Shown here: positions 1-8,399 of the stretch, in pieces | Position numbering within the stretch: position 1 is the first letter of the stretch | Layout of the letters: each line of letters opens with the position of its first letter | NCBI RefSeq assembly: GCF_003173595.1 | Contig: NZ_QGNZ01000004.1 | Location: 558,001 to 622,000, forward strand | DNA length: 64,000 nucleotides | Direction of reading: 5' to 3' | From: Pedobacter yonginensis | Lineage (GTDB): Bacteria > Bacteroidota > Bacteroidia > Sphingobacteriales > Sphingobacteriaceae | Notes under the pieces: model-generated | The model's database searches: none | Told to the model about the DNA's origin: nothing | What the model saw: only the letters and a program-made list of their open reading frames with translations | Position numbers and translations under genes: made by a program

Positions 1-600
1 AATTTCGCAAGCAATGCCCACTGCATCCGTTTGGTGAATTAAATTTACGGGTGCTAAGCCATTTGGAATGTTGCTCTTGCCGGCAAAAAACCGACCTGGA
101 TTTCGCTCAGGACCAATTAATCCCGCAAAGCGAATAACCGTGTACTTATCTAGCGCCAAATCTTTCAATACCCTTTCGCCCTCCAAAACCATACGACCAG
201 AATCTGTATCTGGATGCGTTTCACGCTCTTCGTTAACAGCTTCGTTGTTATCTGCATAAACACTTGTAGAACTAATTAAAACAATGTTTTTAATGTTGTT
301 TGAAGCCTTTACAATTGCGTTTATTTTATCAGGATAATCTTTAAGTGTTGGCGAATTTCTTTTGGGCGGAATACAGATAAACAACACATCAGCTTTAAAA
401 AAAGCATCATCAGCAATCACTTCATCGGCAGTAAAATTAATCAAGTATGGCGCTATTTTAGCTTCAGAAAGTAGCTCTAATTTCTCAGGGGAGGTGGTAG
501 AGCCCTTAACCGAATAATTCAATTCGATCAACTTTTTCGCCAAAGCCAGTCCAAACCAGCCACAGCCCAAAATAGCAATGGTATTTATTTGTTCACTCAT
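1..600 (-). CDS. NAD(P)-binding sugar epimerase-like (SDR) protein, 3' end outside window
   Basis: The minus-strand frame opens at the ATG complementary to 598-600 and is still open at position 1, so only the first 200 residues are present. The N-terminus has a Rossmann dinucleotide loop, ILGCGWFGLALAKKL (about residues 9-23), and later an ISSTSVYAD segment typical of extended SDR / nucleoside-diphosphate-sugar epimerases. The family uses NAD(P) to epimerise, reduce or dehydrate sugar nucleotides and related substrates; the substrate here cannot be told. The GxGWxG loop resembles the YeeD/NAD-dependent epimerase branch more than the GalE branch. It faces away from the repeats at 706-1332 and seems monocistronic within the window. 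Confidence 0.75.
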   Translation of the reverse strand, partial: MSEQINTIAILGCGWFGLALAKKLIELNYSVKGSTTSPEKLELLSEAKIAPYLINFTADEVIADDAFFKADVLFICIPPKRNSPTLKDYPDKINAIVKASNNIKNIVLISSTSVYADNNEAVNEERETHPDTDSGRMVLEGERVLKDLALDKYTVIRFAGLIGPERNPGRFFAGKSNIPNGLAPVNLIHQTDAVGIACEI

Positions 601-705
601 AGGTTTGCTCTTTTTAGCTGTTATATTCGACCGTACTTGTCGGTTAAGCAATCAAAAATAGTATTTCAATGCAAAACTGATGGTTATTTTCCAGGCCTGC
701 AAAAG

Positions 706-1001
706 TTTTTTTTGGAAAACAACGTTCAGTAATGCTTTCATTACGGTAGTCCCGCCATTCGCTGTAGCCCTCATTGAAAAAATTCGGGGCTGCCGCTGCT
801 GTCGTGTTTAGGTACAATGGTTCTGTCTCAAACAGGCCGTACAATGGATCTTTGCTTTTTAGCTCCTTAACCGATACGCAAAAACCATCAATCTTAAACC
901 CGATGGGTCGGAAAGCCGCTATTTTTCATAGCGCTTGGAGGTACAGCGGGGCAGGTGTTACCAATGAAAAAATGAACGTTCATTTCCAATCCTTTCTTTA
1001 T
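706..1001. repeat. MITE-like ~296 bp repeat, copy 1
   Basis: This segment aligns without gaps to 1037-1332 at an offset of 331 bp, with about a dozen substitutions. Near its ends lie inverted repeats: TTGGAAAACAACGTTCA at 712-728 and, on the other strand, TTGGAAATGAACGTTCA at 973-989 (15 of 17 matching). No transposase is encoded. Short open frames cross it on both strands but have no recognisable domain. The structure fits a small non-autonomous element or a family of genomic interspersed repeats; the family name is unknown to me. Confidence 0.75.
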
Positions 1002-1036
1002 GTATTTAACTGTATATCTTCTTTTTAAGCTACAAT

Positions 1037-1332
1037 GTTTTTTTGGAAAACAACGTTCAGTAATGCTTTCATTCCGGTAGTCCCGCCATTCGCTTTAGCC
1101 CTCATTGAAAAAATTCGAGGCTGCCGCTGCTGTCGGGTTTAGGTACAATGGTTCTGTTTCAAACGGGCCGTACAATGGATCTTTGCTTTTTAGCTCATTA
1201 ACCGATACGCAAAAACCTTCAATCTTAAACCCGATGGGACGGAAAGCCGCTATTTTTCATAGCGCTTGGAGGTACAGCGGGGCAGGTTTTACCAATGAAA
1301 CAACGAACGTTCATTTCCAATCCTTTCTTTAT
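1037..1332. repeat. MITE-like ~296 bp repeat, copy 2
   Basis: Second, directly oriented copy of the repeat at 706-1001, separated from it by about 35 bp. The inverted ends are at 1043-1059 and 1304-1320. Both copies together fill most of the 601-1420 gap between the epimerase-like gene and thymidine kinase; I see no other gene there. The absence of indels between copies suggests a recent tandem duplication or a constraint on length. Confidence 0.75.
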
Positions 1333-1420
1333 AATTTTCGCTCGGTGTGATACCAGCCGATAGACAGAAAAATTTATTGAACCTGATTATTCTTTGCTGG
1401 CGCACCAGCCAAACAAACTG

Positions 1421-2002
1421 CTAGCCCCGATCTAAATTATAACATGCCCGGCAGCGTGGCTCGTAACTTTCTTTTTCGCCTAGTAAAACTGTCGATTCAT
1501 TAGAAACAGTTCGGTAACTGTATAGTGCCGGATTGCCACAACAAACGCAAACTGCATTAACTTTGGTAACATGCTCGGCTATAGCCATTAAGGCCGGCAT
1601 TGGGCCAAAAGGTTTTCCGGTAAAATCCATATCTAAGCCAGCCACAATTACGCGGATGCCCTTCAGCGCCAATTTGTTGCAAACATCGGGCAGTTCGTTA
1701 TCAAAAAACTGGGCCTCATCTATTCCCACCACCTGGGTATTGGTACCGAGCAATAAAATAGCCGATGCGCTATCAACAGGGGTAGAATTAATGGAGTTTA
1801 AATCGTGCGAAACCACAGCAGTTTCGTGGTAGCGGGTATCGGTTTTAGGCTTAAAAATCTCTACGTTTAACTTAGCAATTTGCGCTCTTTTTAGTCGGCG
1901 AATAAGCTCTTCGGTTTTACCAGAAAACATAGAGCCACAAACCACCTCTATACTTCCAGAAAATTCGCCTCTCCTCCTAAAATTTTGTTCGCTAAATAAC
2001 AT
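1421..2002 (-). CDS. tdk: Thymidine kinase (type II)
   Basis: Cytosolic salvage enzyme that phosphorylates thymidine to dTMP with ATP. The 193-residue product has the P-loop GSMFSGKTEELIRRL at about residues 23-37, the Walker-B-like VVGIDEAQFFD at about 91-101, and the C-terminal zinc site formed by CVCCGNPA and the later CRAC. Length and motif order match bacterial type II TKs. The chosen ATG gives a slightly long N-terminus; a later start is unlikely because no suitable codon precedes the P-loop. It is divergent from the acidic protein gene starting at 2126. Confidence 0.96.
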   Translation of the reverse strand: MLFSEQNFRRRGEFSGSIEVVCGSMFSGKTEELIRRLKRAQIAKLNVEIFKPKTDTRYHETAVVSHDLNSINSTPVDSASAILLLGTNTQVVGIDEAQFFDNELPDVCNKLALKGIRVIVAGLDMDFTGKPFGPMPALMAIAEHVTKVNAVCVCCGNPALYSYRTVSNESTVLLGEKESYEPRCRACYNLDRG

Positions 2003-2125
2003 GCCCTAATTTTTATGCCTTTGTGTGTGTGCTATAATTTTTAAACCGAACAAATATGAGAATTATGTGTTATTTTTGGGTACATAGTTACCAACATAAA
2101 TCGACCAAAAATCCGTTTTAACTTT

Positions 2126-3298
2126 ATGATGAACCAACAGGATATTTTTAAGAAAATAGGCAATATTTTAACAGAATTGAATGATCAATATCAGTTCCTT
2201 GCTCAAAATCCAGGTCAGTTGAATGATTTGGAAGTAGAACTGTTTTTGGCCAATGCCAATTTTCTATCTGACCATGTTCAAATTGTAAAGAAATTAAATA
2301 CTATCAATCAGAAGGATAAACCACAAAGTCAACCAGTCGCTAATTTTGAGCGCGTTGAAAACGTTCAACACACTGCGGTTGATGATTTTGCACAGCAAAT
2401 AGATGAGGGGTTGAACGACCTTGAAGAGCTTGCCGACGTGGCTACTGCCGAGGAGGAAGAAGAGCGCGTAGATGTAAAGCAGGAACAGGAAATTTTTGAT
2501 GAGCAAGAAATCCATGAAGCAACGGCCGAAAGGATTTTGGAACAAGATTTTTTTAAGCCCGACCAAAGCGATAAAACTTTTGAGTTTGTATTGGGCAACC
2601 ACAATGAAAACGATCAATTTGATTATGAAGCAAAGCCTGTGGAGGAAATTTTCGATCGGCCATTAAGTAAGGCCGAAGAAGAAATTTTAGCACAAAAGAA
2701 AAGAATCCACGAAAAAGAGGAATTGCAGGCCGATGCGGTAGAAGAAACTGAAAACATTACGGAAGATGAAATTGGACCTGAACCGTTTTTGATTTCGCAT
2801 GAAGTGGGAGAAGGACAGCACAAGGAACCAGAGCTTGAGTTTCCTACAGCAGATGAAATTACCGAACCAATTGAGGCATTGAAAGATGTAGATTTTGATG
2901 ACCCTGTTATTTCGCCTCCGGTTGTAGAAGAACGACCAGTTTTTACCCCAGAAGCTGTACCTGTGAAATCAATCGTAGAACCTGTTTCAACCAAAACCGC
3001 ACCGAGTTTAAATGATTTGCTTGGTAAAACCAACAGTCATTCGGAACCAAGTAAACCACAAATTGCTGATTTGAAACAAGCCATAAACCTAAATGAAAAA
3101 TTGTTGTTCATTAAGGATTTATTTAATGGCTACAATTTGGCTTACTCTGAAGCCATAGATTTGGTAAATAAAATGAACAGTTTTGAAATGGCGGATAGCT
3201 TTTTACAGAAAAACTATGCGGTAAAAAACAATTGGGCAAGCAAACAAGCCACGGTAGATCAGTTTTATGAACTGTTAAATAGAAGGTTTAGCAAATAA
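2126..3298 (+). CDS. Acidic protein of unknown function with conserved-looking C-terminus
   Basis: A 390-residue protein with no signal peptide. Residues ~1-65 look helical. Residues ~80-300 are dominated by Glu, Asp, Val and Pro and are probably disordered. The last ~90 residues (from LNDLLGKTN to the end) look like a compact, mostly helical domain. I recognise no enzymatic motif. Two ATGs start the frame; the first was kept. It is divergent from tdk and convergent with rodA. The layout (disordered linker and terminal domain) resembles scaffold proteins, but that is only inference. Confidence 0.8.
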   Translation: MMNQQDIFKKIGNILTELNDQYQFLAQNPGQLNDLEVELFLANANFLSDHVQIVKKLNTINQKDKPQSQPVANFERVENVQHTAVDDFAQQIDEGLNDLEELADVATAEEEEERVDVKQEQEIFDEQEIHEATAERILEQDFFKPDQSDKTFEFVLGNHNENDQFDYEAKPVEEIFDRPLSKAEEEILAQKKRIHEKEELQADAVEETENITEDEIGPEPFLISHEVGEGQHKEPELEFPTADEITEPIEALKDVDFDDPVISPPVVEERPVFTPEAVPVKSIVEPVSTKTAPSLNDLLGKTNSHSEPSKPQIADLKQAINLNEKLLFIKDLFNGYNLAYSEAIDLVNKMNSFEMADSFLQKNYAVKNNWASKQATVDQFYELLNRRFSK

Positions 3299-3323
3299 CG
3301 CATTTTAATGCAGATGAGTTTTT

Positions 3324-3423
3324 ACTGAATTTATTTCAGCATTTTAATTGATGTTAAAACTTTTTGCCATTACGTCCACAATCCGTCATGCTGAATTTAT
3401 TTCAGCACCTTAATGGATGTTTA
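3324..3423. repeat. Two copies of a palindromic intergenic repeat
   Basis: A ~33 bp unit occurs at 3324-3356 and again at 3390-3423 (period 66). Its core TGCTGAA-TTTAT-TTCAGCA (3389-3407 in the second copy) forms a 7 bp hairpin, followed by a shared TTAATnGATGTT tail. It lies between the convergent 3' ends of the acidic protein gene and rodA, so it may act as a bidirectional transcript end. Such short palindromic repeats are common between genes in Bacteroidota. Confidence 0.6.
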
Positions 3424-3474
3424 GATTGTTTTTGTTTTCACCCTTTAGTTTACACCGCCCTCAGGTTATCTAGC

Positions 3475-4740
3475 TTAAATAAAGCCCATTCTATTAGAAT
3501 CCAATTTCAGAAAGATAAACACTAAAATTGTAAAGCTCCATAGTGATGAGCCTCCGTAACTAATTAAGGGTAAGGGAATTCCGATTACGGGGATGATGCC
3601 AATCGTCATCCCGATATTGATAAAAACGTGGAAAAATAGAATGCAGGCTACGCTATAACCGTACACCCTTGAAAAAGTTGATCTTTGGCGTTCGGCCAAG
3701 TTAACCAATCTTAACAACAAGAAAATATATAACCCGATCACTACAGAACATCCTACAAATCCCCATTCTTCACCAATGGTAGAAAATATAAAATCGGTAC
3801 TTTGTTCTGGTACATAGCCATATTTGGTTTGCGTACCTTGTAAAAATCCGCGTCCGGTTGCTTGTCCAGATCCGATGGCAATTTGCGATTGAATTACATT
3901 GTAACCAGCGCCTTTATTGTCGGTTTTTAAGCCCAGCATCAATTCAATTCTACTTCTTTGGTGGGGCTCCAAAACTTTCGTATAGGCAACCTTCACCAAA
4001 AACAAATAGCCTATAGCCACTAGCGTAACCAATACGGTGGTGATGATGAGCTTTTGCTTTCTCTTATTCGCATAAATAAACAAGCCTCCAATTGTGGTTA
4101 AAATCAAAATTAAAATATAGGTTGGAACCAAGAAATCGGCTACAAAAAGCACAATCATTCCGAGGAAAATTAAAAGGAAGTAACCAGATAAACCCTCTCT
4201 ATACAAGGGAAACATAAAGGCTAAAAACACCAATGCCGAACCAGTATCTGGTTGGAGCATAATTAATAGGAGGGGGGCAAGCACAATGGCTGCTGCGATA
4301 AAAATGGACTTGATGTCTCGAAATTTTGGGTTAAAAGTACTTACATATCGAGCCAGAAGCAATGCTGTACCAAACTTGGCAAATTCTGAAGGTTGTAATC
4401 TAAACGATCCGATGGGAATCCAGGCTTGGTTTCCGCCAACATTTCTCCCCACAAAAAGTACGATTATGAGCAACAGGATGGTTATGCCGTAAATAAAAGG
4501 CGCAAATACATTAAACAATCTACCATCAAATAATAAGATGGATAGGCCCAAAATAAGTCCGGTAATGATGTAGATCAGTTGCTTGCCATAACTACTGGTA
4601 AAATCGAAAGAAGCGGCCGGATCATGGTGTGGGATAGACGCATAAATACTTACAAAACCTATGGTGCAGAGTGCAATGTAGATTAAAACTGTAATCCAAT
4701 CTACATTGAAGAAAAACCGGTTGCCTTGTTGCTGCATCAT
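3475..4740 (-). CDS. rodA: Rod shape-determining SEDS glycosyltransferase RodA
   Basis: Polytopic inner-membrane SEDS-family peptidoglycan polymerase that works with PBP2 and MreBCD in cell elongation. The 421 residues hold about ten hydrophobic segments. Family landmarks are QPSEFAKFG (about residue 115), LQPDTGSALVF with the functionally key Asp (about 165), and the C-terminal PLPLISYGGSS (about 388-398). The gene starts one base beyond the end of the PBP2 gene, consistent with translational coupling and a functional pair. It is the last gene of the elongation operon. Confidence 0.97.
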   Translation of the reverse strand: MMQQQGNRFFFNVDWITVLIYIALCTIGFVSIYASIPHHDPAASFDFTSSYGKQLIYIITGLILGLSILLFDGRLFNVFAPFIYGITILLLIIVLFVGRNVGGNQAWIPIGSFRLQPSEFAKFGTALLLARYVSTFNPKFRDIKSIFIAAAIVLAPLLLIMLQPDTGSALVFLAFMFPLYREGLSGYFLLIFLGMIVLFVADFLVPTYILILILTTIGGLFIYANKRKQKLIITTVLVTLVAIGYLFLVKVAYTKVLEPHQRSRIELMLGLKTDNKGAGYNVIQSQIAIGSGQATGRGFLQGTQTKYGYVPEQSTDFIFSTIGEEWGFVGCSVVIGLYIFLLLRLVNLAERQRSTFSRVYGYSVACILFFHVFINIGMTIGIIPVIGIPLPLISYGGSSLWSFTILVFIFLKLDSNRMGFI

Positions 4741-4741
4741 A

Positions 4742-6754
4742 TTATCGGGTTTCTGGTTTAGTGCTATTGATAGTAGCGGGTTTACTTTTTGCTGGCTTGG
4801 TAGATACCGATTGCTTAATTACAGCCGACTTAATTTTTAAACTGTCTTTAACCCGCTTTACAGAATCTATTTTCTTAACAGCCAAGCTATCGGCCTTGCT
4901 TAATTTGGTTTTATTTTTCTTATCAATAAGTGGTGGGAGCAGATTTTGCGCTTTCATCCACTCAATTTGACTGGCTCTGGCGCCCGTAACCGATCGTTTT
5001 AAATATTTTTCGACCATGTAACTCGCAATTGGCGCAGCATAGGTACTTCCGTAACCTGCATTTTCTACAATTACAGCTATGGCAATTTTTGGATTATCTC
5101 TTGGCGCAAAGCCAATAAAAACCGAGTGATTTTTTCCATGTGGGTTTTGTACCGTACCCGTTTTACCACACATCATAATATCTGGAATTCGAGATAGAAC
5201 TGCTGTTCCCCATGCCGTGTTCACCGCATCTTGCATACCATCAATTACAGGCTCAAAATATTTCGGATCAACATCTACATAGTTTTTGGTAACATATTCT
5301 TTTTTAACCAGTTTTTTATCGCCAATGCCTTTAATTAGGTGGGGTTTAATGTAATATCCGCGGTTGGCAATTACAGCCATTGCATTGGCTATTTGCAGTG
5401 GTGTGGCGGTAATCTCACCTTGACCGATAGCTTGAGAGATTACAGTGGTGTAACCCCATCTTTTGCCATAAATCTTATCGTAGTGATCGGCATTGTAGAA
5501 ATAGCCTTTACGCTCGAAAGGCATGTCAATATCCAATTTGGCGCCAAATCCAAATTTTGCGACTTTATCACGCCAATCCTGATAGGTTTGACGTTGATTT
5601 TTCATACCATTTTTTGTAATCAGTTTTTGGAAAACATGGCAGAAATAAGTGTTACAGCTCCTGGCAATGCCTCGGCGCATACTGATGTTTCCATCCACGT
5701 GTTCGCACTTCACTTTATGATTTCCTGCCATATAGTAACCAGGGCAGTTGAAGGTCATATTTGGGTCGATAACTCCTTCTTGCAAAGCAATTAAAGCATC
5801 AATAGGTTTAAATGATGATCCAGGCGGATAGTAACCTTGTATCGGTCTTACCAACGATGGGCGATAAGGGTTACCAACAATAAAATCCATATAGTTGTTT
5901 CCGAAACCCTTACCTACCAAAATATTTGGGTCGTACCCGGGGCTACTTACTAAGGATATAATTTCACCAGTCGCAGGCTCGATGGCTACAACAGCCCCAA
6001 CCTTGTTCTGCATTAATTCTTCACCTAATTTTTGTACCTCAATGTCAATTCCAGAAATTAAGCGGTCGCCAGAAACGGCATTAATGTCGTATTTGCCCTG
6101 TGCATAACTGCCTTGTGGCGTGTTGTGAACATCATAAACGGTATTTACAACCCCTTTTTCGCCACGTAGCACATCTTCGTAAGATCTTTCCAGCCCACTT
6201 TTTCCGATGTAATCTCCTGGTCTGTAGTAACCTTCTGATTTATCGATATCCGTTTGGCTTACCTCTTTTACGTAGCCAAACAACTGTCCGGCAACGCTAT
6301 CTGGGTAATGCCGAATGGTTCTGTCCTGGGTAGAGAAACCCGGAAAGCGATATAAAATCTCCTGTAAACGGGCGTAGCTTTGAACGGAAATCTGTTTTGA
6401 AAAAGGTGTAGATTGGTAGTTTGATTTGGCCTTTGCCTTTTTTAAACTTTTGTGTACATCGTCGATAGTCATTTCCAAGGCATTTGCAAGCGCAAGTGTA
6501 TCAAACTCTTTTACTTCGTTTGGAATAACCATTAAATCGTAAACAGGTTCATTCTGTACAATCACCTTCATATTGCGATCTAAAATGGCACCGCGAGCAG
6601 GGTATTTGAATTTTTTCTTTAATACGTTACTTTCTGCGGCAACAAATGCTGCATCGCTAAAAATTTGGATGTAAAATAGTTTAGCCAATAAAATTAAGGC
6701 AACTACTATAAACAACCCCTGAATAACATATTTTCGATTAAATAATTGCTCCAT
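4742..6754 (-). CDS. mrdA: Penicillin-binding protein 2, elongasome transpeptidase
   Basis: Class B PBP, anchored by an N-terminal membrane helix (residues ~10-30), that cross-links peptidoglycan with RodA. The 670-residue protein has the PBP dimerisation region, then the transpeptidase domain: SxxK with Ser313 and Lys316 (PPGSSFKP), SxN within ARSCNTYFCH, and KTG in MMCGKTGTVQNP. The last ~60 residues are Lys/Ser-rich and low in complexity, probably a flexible periplasmic tail. Its ATG overlaps the end of mreD at 6754, and rodA follows directly. Confidence 0.97.
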   Translation of the reverse strand: MEQLFNRKYVIQGLFIVVALILLAKLFYIQIFSDAAFVAAESNVLKKKFKYPARGAILDRNMKVIVQNEPVYDLMVIPNEVKEFDTLALANALEMTIDDVHKSLKKAKAKSNYQSTPFSKQISVQSYARLQEILYRFPGFSTQDRTIRHYPDSVAGQLFGYVKEVSQTDIDKSEGYYRPGDYIGKSGLERSYEDVLRGEKGVVNTVYDVHNTPQGSYAQGKYDINAVSGDRLISGIDIEVQKLGEELMQNKVGAVVAIEPATGEIISLVSSPGYDPNILVGKGFGNNYMDFIVGNPYRPSLVRPIQGYYPPGSSFKPIDALIALQEGVIDPNMTFNCPGYYMAGNHKVKCEHVDGNISMRRGIARSCNTYFCHVFQKLITKNGMKNQRQTYQDWRDKVAKFGFGAKLDIDMPFERKGYFYNADHYDKIYGKRWGYTTVISQAIGQGEITATPLQIANAMAVIANRGYYIKPHLIKGIGDKKLVKKEYVTKNYVDVDPKYFEPVIDGMQDAVNTAWGTAVLSRIPDIMMCGKTGTVQNPHGKNHSVFIGFAPRDNPKIAIAVIVENAGYGSTYAAPIASYMVEKYLKRSVTGARASQIEWMKAQNLLPPLIDKKNKTKLSKADSLAVKKIDSVKRVKDSLKIKSAVIKQSVSTKPAKSKPATINSTKPETR

Positions 6755-7269
6755 TAGCGCGATGTTCTTTTATAGAATATAAACTCTACCAGTAAAATAA
6801 TGAGTAGTGTAAAGATACAACTTAAGCCGCATCTCATTAAGGTATAACCAATTTCGGTTAACCTAAATGTTTCTAAAAAAAAGAGCACTAAATGATGCGT
6901 TAAAACGCAGAGAAAGGCATACAATGAAAACCATTGGAAACCCATGTAACTTAAAGATGGTTCAGGATCATCAATAGCATCCTTATTTAAGCTTATGGAT
7001 ATGAAAGAAATTCTTACAAAAGCCAAAACAACACATGCGGTAGCGTGCACGCCCATGGTATCGTAAAAGGCATCTAAGGTTAGGCCAGTTCCAAATGCCA
7101 GAAGGTATAAAAGAATGTTTGGCATTCCGAAAGGCAATAGCAATAGAAACAATACGTAAATAAATGGAGTAGATAAGTCATAGAAGCCCATATTCTTGAG
7201 CAAAAATATTTGCACAAAAAGCAAGGAGAACCATCTGATGATATTTATAATTATTATTCTACTATTCAT
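6754..7269 (-). CDS. mreD: Rod shape-determining protein MreD
   Basis: Small integral membrane protein of 171 residues with about five hydrophobic segments; no catalytic motif is expected. Identification rests on size, hydrophobicity and position: it overlaps the 3' end of mreC by 8 bases and the 5' end of the PBP2 gene by one base. MreD connects MreC to the rest of the elongation complex. Sequences of this family diverge strongly, so synteny carries most of the weight. Confidence 0.92.
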   Translation of the reverse strand: MNSRIIIINIIRWFSLLFVQIFLLKNMGFYDLSTPFIYVLFLLLLPFGMPNILLYLLAFGTGLTLDAFYDTMGVHATACVVLAFVRISFISISLNKDAIDDPEPSLSYMGFQWFSLYAFLCVLTHHLVLFFLETFRLTEIGYTLMRCGLSCIFTLLIILLVEFIFYKRTSR

Positions 7270-8101
7270 TTGGCTTCACCATGCTTTCCAAAGCTTTTTG
7301 TTCCTCAGCTTTATTATCTTTTACCACATAAACATATTGCAAAGTGCTAAAATCGTTAAATAAATTTAACTCAGCAGAAAGAAAGTTATCATTTGTTGCA
7401 ACATTGGTTCGGCTAATTCTTCCAACCAAGATCCCTGAAGGGAAAGAAGCAAAACCAGAGGTTACAATGGTATCTCCAACATTCATTTTAATGTGATTGG
7501 GAACGCCTTTGATGTAGGCTTTTCTAATGTCGAAATTTCCATCGCCCCAAACCAAAGAACCTAAGGCATTATTCTTTTTTACAACCACGCTAATCCTGGT
7601 ATCCTTGTGCAGTAAAGATTGAATGGTGGCTAAATGCTCAGATACGTCTCTGATGAAACCAACAACACCTCTTTCTGGAGAGAGCACCGCCATCCCACTT
7701 TTAATGCCGTCAATCGCACCTTTATTGATCGTCATAACGTTATTACGCAAGGTTACCGAGTTTTTAACCACTTTGGCCGCTAAATAGGTGTATTGTTGGT
7801 GGGTTATGGTATCGATAACTTTCACATCTTTTGCAGAATCAATCGTGGTTAAATCGAGCAATTTGGTTTTAAGTTTAGCATTTTCAGCCGCTAGGCTATC
7901 ATTTACCACACCCAGATTTAAATACCTTTTAAACACATTCAGCCTTTCGTATGCCGTTCCAACAACCTCATTGGTAGAGTTTAAAGTTGCACTCCGCTGA
8001 TAAGCATTGTTTTTTACCGTGAGAAAAACGCCAACTGAAAAAAATATGATAAACAGGAAAAATGCGTTATATCTGCTTATGAAAATCCAAAGGTTACGCA
8101 T
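7262..8101 (-). CDS. mreC: Rod shape-determining protein MreC
   Basis: Bitopic membrane protein of 279 residues: N-terminal helix at ~10-28, a coiled-coil stretch around 55-85, then the beta-rich periplasmic MreC domain with VVKNSVTLRNNVMTINKGAIDGIKSGM-like features and GVVGFIRDVSEH. In the family it bridges cytoplasmic MreB filaments with PBP2. The final ~15 residues are charged. It precedes and overlaps mreD. A questionable short frame separates it from mreB. Confidence 0.95.
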   Translation of the reverse strand: MRNLWIFISRYNAFFLFIIFFSVGVFLTVKNNAYQRSATLNSTNEVVGTAYERLNVFKRYLNLGVVNDSLAAENAKLKTKLLDLTTIDSAKDVKVIDTITHQQYTYLAAKVVKNSVTLRNNVMTINKGAIDGIKSGMAVLSPERGVVGFIRDVSEHLATIQSLLHKDTRISVVVKKNNALGSLVWGDGNFDIRKAYIKGVPNHIKMNVGDTIVTSGFASFPSGILVGRISRTNVATNDNFLSAELNLFNDFSTLQYVYVVKDNKAEEQKALESMVKPNE

Positions 8102-8102
8102 G

Positions 8103-8366
8103 TTAATTCACGATTTTAGATTTACGATTGCCTACATGATTTTGATTGGAAAGCCTTTTTGCACCCAATCTTGCTTCCACTTTAATAAGCCTATTCAAAA
8201 AACTTGGAGTTAAATTAAGGTCTTTTGAGGATTGATAAACTGCACCAACAAAACCCTTAGGCTTAAACGATTCACTTAAAGCACTAAAAGGCAATGTAGA
8301 AATTAGTTTTCTGATTGTAGAAGAATAAGTTAGGGTATTTGTTTTTAACGTTTCGTTATTCATCAA
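8103..8366 (-). CDS. Doubtful 87-residue ORF between mreB and mreC
   Basis: An open frame of 87 residues ends one base before mreC begins. No domain, signal or membrane helix is visible. Its two ends lie in inverted copies of a common intergenic repeat (8112-8130 and 8364-8382), and its last residues are encoded by the repeat itself. That makes a chance ORF inside a repeat-bounded spacer more likely than a real gene. It is listed because its position inside the mre operon deserves a decision. Confidence 0.2.
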   Translation of the reverse strand: MMNNETLKTNTLTYSSTIRKLISTLPFSALSESFKPKGFVGAVYQSSKDLNLTPSFLNRLIKVEARLGAKRLSNQNHVGNRKSKIVN

Positions 8367-8382
8367 TCGTCAATCTAAAATC
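8112..8382. repeat. Inverted repeat pair bounding the mreB-mreC spacer
   Basis: GATTTTAGATTTACGATTG at 8112-8130 is matched in inverted orientation by CAATCGTCAATCTAAAATC at 8364-8382 (18 of 19). The 233 bp between them contain most of the doubtful ORF. The motif is of the 'AATCGTAAATCTAAAATC' type that recurs in intergenic DNA of this bacterial group. Either a small inserted element or a large RNA hairpin within the operon would explain it. Confidence 0.5.
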
Positions 8383-8399
8383 TACATTCGTAAATGTGC

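Noticed and set aside
774..1350. Plus-strand frames of 84 and 81 residues in the two repeats
   Set aside because: They lie wholly within the duplicated non-coding repeat, have no domain, and an alternative frame is equally open on the other strand.
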